Shown here: positions 12,675 through 15,858 of the stretch, in pieces
Numbering within the stretch: the stretch's first letter is position 1
Layout of the letters: each line of letters opens with the position of its first letter
Assembly: GCA_039199225.1 (NCBI GenBank)
Contig: JBCCSZ010000184.1
Coordinates: 1 to 15,858, forward strand
DNA: 15,858 bases
Direction of reading: 5' to 3'
Origin: JBCCSZ01 sp039199225
GTDB taxonomy: Bacteria > Bacteroidota > Bacteroidia > Chitinophagales > Saprospiraceae
Made by a program: the position numbers and the translations under genes
The notes under the pieces: generated by a model
The model's input: only the letters and a program-made list of their open reading frames with translations
The model's database searches: none
What the model was told of the DNA's origin: nothing

Positions 12675-15068
12675 ATGATGCGCTTCCAAATTTTTATGTT
12701 CTTATTCCTCAGTAGCTTTTCCGTTTTTGCCCAGCACACCCTCCAAGGGACTGTAAAAGATGAAAAGGGCCAAGCCCTGATGTTTGCCAATGTTCAATTA
12801 TTAACGGCAGCTGGTGATTTCATCAAAGGCGAGGTGGCGGATGTCAATGGTTATTTCAACATGACCAACCTGGCATCAGGCAGCTATGTTTTGGGCATTT
12901 CTGCGATTGGCTACCAAGATTTTCGCCGGGAAATTCAATTAGCAGAGGACCTCATTTTGGAAGGTCTGGTCGTGGAGCAGAGCAGTGTGGCTTTGGATGA
13001 AATTACGGTGACAGCTCAAAAAGTGGCCTACGTTCGAAAGGCCGATCGAACGGTTGTCAATGTGGGAAGTCTGCCAACGGCGGCTGGCGGAAATGCGCTT
13101 GAGCTGCTCGAAAAATCTCCCTCCGTACGCATCGACAGAGTCAGCAGCGATGTGTCGCTATTGGGGCGAAACAATGTTGTGGTATTTATCAATGGCAAAC
13201 GACTGCGCTTGGATGGCAATGAAATGTTGCAGTATCTCGCCACGATTCCGGCTGCCAATATTGTCCACTTCGAATTAATCAACAACCCGCCGGCCAGCTA
13301 CGATGCCGATGGTACGGGAGGCGTAATCAATATCGTGCTGAAAGACTTTGAAGCGGATGGTTTCAATGGCCATGTCAACTTATACAGCGGCTACGGACAG
13401 TACGGTAAGTATGGTGGTGGCCTGTTATTCAACTACAAATCTGGTCGCGTAAATATCTATGGTGATGCGGCGACTTCGCAAGATTATACCGTTCAAGATT
13501 CGGACATTGCCTCAGCCATTCAGTTTGATGCAGGTTTGTTGGAAACGGTGCAGCGCAGCAGCCGACCCGCTTACTTGGGCAACTACAATGCGAAGTTGGG
13601 TGTTTCTTATGCCTTTGACGACCGTACAGCGATTGATGTTTTTGGCTCCTTCGCCCGGCGGCGCTGGACCTTGGAAGCTTCTACTACAACGGAATACATC
13701 AGTGCCTTTTCGTCGATACAAAACGATTTGTTGGCAGGCGATGAAACCAATACGACCAATCAATACAACATCAGCACACACCTACAGCGGCAATTAAAAA
13801 ACGGACATACCCTGTCTGCCGATTACGACTATCTAAACTTTGACATCCGCAATCCGACCAGCTACCAACTGAGTAATTTCGATGCCAATGACCAGCTATT
13901 GGATCAAAGCAGTTTTGAAACCAAAAAGGAAACGCCATTCAATTTTCATGTTGGAAAATTGGATTACAAAGGGGCCTTCAGCGATGAGCTGCAATTTGAA
14001 ACGGGCATCAAAGCGATCTTCAGTGAGGTGGAAAACAATACCGATTTATTGAGCGAAAACAGGGAGCCGAATACCGAAAGTCAATTTACAGATGCCTTGG
14101 ACTTGACCGAACAGATTTATGCGGCCTATTTCTCCTTAGCTGGTAGCTTTGGCAATGGCTATACCTTTACGGGAGGACTCCGATATGAGTATTCCAATTT
14201 GGAATTGACATCCAATCAAGGAGATTTGGATCGACAGATTTCGCGGCTGTTTCCAACTCTGAGTCTGACCCGAACCTTCTCTGAGGTCAGTCGTCTTACG
14301 CTGGCCTACCGGGAGCGCATCGCCAGACCGGGCTTCCAGAACTTGGCGCCTGCCTTTTTCTTCCTAAATCCTTACACAGTCCTGGCTGGCAATATCCAAG
14401 CGCAGCCAAACATCAACCGCACCGCTGAGTTGACCCTCAACCACGGGTCTTTATTCGCTTCGCTGAGCTATTCCAAAGACGATAGCCCGATTATTCGCTA
14501 TGCAGTCCCACGCCTGAACCAAGCCGATAACCTGCTTTTGTTGATTTCCGACAATATTGAAGGCAGGCATCAAATTGGTCTGGATGTAGGTTTTCCAATG
14601 ACCTATACCAAGTTTTGGAATGCTCGCTACAGCATTGGCGGCTATTGGCGGAGAGATGAGCTGAATTTTGCAGATGTTCGCATCGTAGAAAGCAATCCTG
14701 TTTTGTCCATTGACATTTCGCAGAATTTCCAATTGCCCAGCTCATGGTCTATTGAACTGAGTGGTCGTTGGAACTCCAGGACTTACCAAGGAGCTATTTA
14801 TCAGCCACAACAAACCTTTGTCAATTTGGGTGTTCAGAAAAAATTCAAAAATAGTACGCTTGGTCTATCGTGGACAGATATTTTCAACTCTGGTTCCTTC
14901 CTAGGCTTCGTCAATCAGCTGCCAGAGCAAGGCATCGTCTACGATTGGAACTACGACCTGGAAGGCAGCATTGTACGACTGTCTTATTCGTATAATTTTG
15001 GTGGAAAACAGGTGAAAAAAGCTCGGGACTCTGGCGCTTCTGATGTGCTGAGGAGAGTAAATAACTAA
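12675..15068 (+). CDS. TonB-dependent receptor-like outer-membrane beta-barrel protein
   Basis: The 797-residue product has a signal peptide (residues 1-19, ending VFAQ) and a carboxypeptidase-regulatory-like beta-sandwich at about 22-100 (LQGTVKDEKGQAL to YQDF). A DEITVTAQ stretch (109-115) opens a plug domain, with GRNNVVVFINGKRL (164-177) and NPPASYDADGTGGVINIVLK (204-223). The rest is the barrel of the PF14905-type outer-membrane family. It ends in the strand IVRLSYSYNFGGK, followed by a basic tail of about 20 residues that is typical of this family. Such proteins import or bind ligands at the outer membrane; the ligand cannot be told from sequence. ATG start at 12675, with a second ATG one codon later; no Shine-Dalgarno. 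Divergent from a LytS-type kinase with shared candidate operators, so regulation by that system is likely but inferred. Confidence 0.95.
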   Translation: MMRFQIFMFLFLSSFSVFAQHTLQGTVKDEKGQALMFANVQLLTAAGDFIKGEVADVNGYFNMTNLASGSYVLGISAIGYQDFRREIQLAEDLILEGLVVEQSSVALDEITVTAQKVAYVRKADRTVVNVGSLPTAAGGNALELLEKSPSVRIDRVSSDVSLLGRNNVVVFINGKRLRLDGNEMLQYLATIPAANIVHFELINNPPASYDADGTGGVINIVLKDFEADGFNGHVNLYSGYGQYGKYGGGLLFNYKSGRVNIYGDAATSQDYTVQDSDIASAIQFDAGLLETVQRSSRPAYLGNYNAKLGVSYAFDDRTAIDVFGSFARRRWTLEASTTTEYISAFSSIQNDLLAGDETNTTNQYNISTHLQRQLKNGHTLSADYDYLNFDIRNPTSYQLSNFDANDQLLDQSSFETKKETPFNFHVGKLDYKGAFSDELQFETGIKAIFSEVENNTDLLSENREPNTESQFTDALDLTEQIYAAYFSLAGSFGNGYTFTGGLRYEYSNLELTSNQGDLDRQISRLFPTLSLTRTFSEVSRLTLAYRERIARPGFQNLAPAFFFLNPYTVLAGNIQAQPNINRTAELTLNHGSLFASLSYSKDDSPIIRYAVPRLNQADNLLLLISDNIEGRHQIGLDVGFPMTYTKFWNARYSIGGYWRRDELNFADVRIVESNPVLSIDISQNFQLPSSWSIELSGRWNSRTYQGAIYQPQQTFVNLGVQKKFKNSTLGLSWTDIFNSGSFLGFVNQLPEQGIVYDWNYDLEGSIVRLSYSYNFGGKQVKKARDSGASDVLRRVNN

Positions 15069-15090
15069 AGTTTCATATACTAATTTTGGG

Positions 15091-15114
15091 ATGCCTTCGC
15101 TTGGAGGTGTCCTT
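15091..15114 (+). terminator. Weak candidate terminator after the receptor gene
   Basis: ATGCCT (15091-15096) can pair with AGGTGT (15105-15110), using two G-U wobbles, around an 8-base loop, followed by CCTTTT. The stem is short and the T-run is poor. Nothing else in the 99-bp gap between the convergent genes looks like a terminator. Confidence 0.25.
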
Positions 15115-15167
15115 TTGCTCAGTTTGGCTGGACAAGTACTTTCTAACAGAATCCAAGCCTGGGTGAC

Positions 15168-15858
15168 TTAATGTTCTGTCACAAAAGTCCAAGCGCGGCG
15201 CTCTGCCCAGTTGAAACCATCCTTTGTACCACTGAAACCGACATGGCCGCCGTGTTGAGGTGTTTCCAGATAAATAAAGGCGTGCTGTTCACAAAATTCC
15301 TTTGGGTAGCAGTTGGGACTGAGAATAGGATCATTTAGGGCATTGACCAACAAAACAGGTACATTGATCGGCCCCATGAAATTGATGGCCGAGCCCTGGC
15401 GGTAAAAATCGTCGGCATCTTTGTAGCCATTGATGGGTGCGCTGAAGAAATTATCGAAATCCTTCCAAACTTTTACTTCGTCAAACTTCGTGATGTCAAG
15501 TCTTCCGGGATACTGCTCGGCCTTCTCGGTGATCTTTTTGCGCAACATCTTGAAAAAGCGGTTTCGGTAAAACTTATTCTCCGGCCAGTCCAATAGTTCT
15601 GCGCCCTCACCCAGATCGCAAGGAGCCGAAAAGGCAACGGCTTTGTAAATGGGCGCATCCAAATGACCGGCATTGACCCCCAGATACTTCATGGTGATAT
15701 TGCCCCCCATACTGAAGCCCACCATGACCACCCTTTCATAGTCTTTGGTGCGCATGGCATGCCGAAGCACCTCTCCAATATCGCCGACTTCTCCGTGGTT
15801 GTACATCCGAAAAGCCCTGTTCATCTCGCCACTACAAGAGCGGCAATTCCAAGCCAAC
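15168..15858 (-). CDS. YheT-family alpha/beta hydrolase, 5'-truncated by the window edge
   Basis: Only the C-terminal 230 or so codons are in the window; the true start lies beyond 15858. The leading TTG at 15855-15857 is an internal codon, since family members have roughly 90 more residues before this point. Numbered from that codon, NCRSCSGE (4-11) is the conserved family stretch. GFSMGG (47-52) carries the nucleophile Ser49, NALNDP (172-177) the acid Asp176, and GGHVGF (203-208) the base His205, so the triad is intact. FSAPINGYKDADDFYR (138-153) is another family hallmark. YheT proteins are predicted cytoplasmic hydrolases or esterases of uncertain substrate. Convergent with the receptor gene and apparently unrelated to it. 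Confidence 0.93.
   Translation of the reverse strand, partial: LAWNCRSCSGEMNRAFRMYNHGEVGDIGEVLRHAMRTKDYERVVMVGFSMGGNITMKYLGVNAGHLDAPIYKAVAFSAPCDLGEGAELLDWPENKFYRNRFFKMLRKKITEKAEQYPGRLDITKFDEVKVWKDFDNFFSAPINGYKDADDFYRQGSAINFMGPINVPVLLVNALNDPILSPNCYPKEFCEQHAFIYLETPQHGGHVGFSGTKDGFNWAERRAWTFVTEH

Overview
The window looks like chromosomal DNA from a member of the Bacteroidota, probably near the Saprospiria; the phylum call is firm and the class is a guess. The evidence is a secreted protein with a type IX secretion (T9SS) C-terminal sorting domain, a large outer-membrane receptor with a carboxypeptidase-regulatory-like N-terminus, a LytS/LytTR two-component pair, start codons without Shine-Dalgarno sequences, and several matches to the Bacteroidota -7 promoter element TAnnTTTG.

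Layout. Bases 1-77 are a perfect tandem array of the heptamer CACCGCT, running off the left edge and decaying toward the 3' end of the first gene. That gene (144-2240, minus) encodes an exported protein with a ComEA-like helix-hairpin-helix domain in front of a probable outer-membrane beta-barrel. Divergent from it is an orphan T9SS cargo protein (2474-3400, plus). A minus-strand cluster follows (6109 down to 3472): a secreted protein with a TonB-like C-terminal domain, a small coiled-coil protein, and a two-TM protein whose cytoplasmic part resembles PspA/IM30 (ESCRT-III-like). It has a candidate promoter upstream and a strong terminator at its end. Next on the minus strand (10381 down to 6363) is an operon of a GyrI-like effector-binding protein, sbcD with a TTG start, and sbcC overlapping sbcD by ATGA. 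Then come a LytTR response regulator (11208 to 10450) and its LytS-type kinase (12454 to 11372). Divergent from the kinase is a TonB-dependent receptor-like outer-membrane protein (12675-15068, plus). The window ends in a truncated YheT-type alpha/beta hydrolase on the minus strand.

How the parts may work together. SbcC and SbcD form the Mre11-Rad50-type nuclease that opens hairpins and blocked DNA ends. The LytS kinase and LytTR regulator form a two-component system. The 220-bp region between the kinase and the divergent receptor holds three near-identical 12-bp elements (AAAAAGGACNAA type), two of them exactly 20 bp apart, which suggests the regulator controls the receptor, the kinase, or both. 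The PspA-like cluster is the best candidate for something undescribed: a membrane-anchored relative of a membrane-remodelling protein, linked to a coiled-coil partner and a periplasmic TonB-C protein. That reading rests on fold-level resemblance seen by eye.

No tRNA, rRNA, CRISPR array, insertion sequence or phage gene was seen. No gene-free stretch exceeds about 255 bases.
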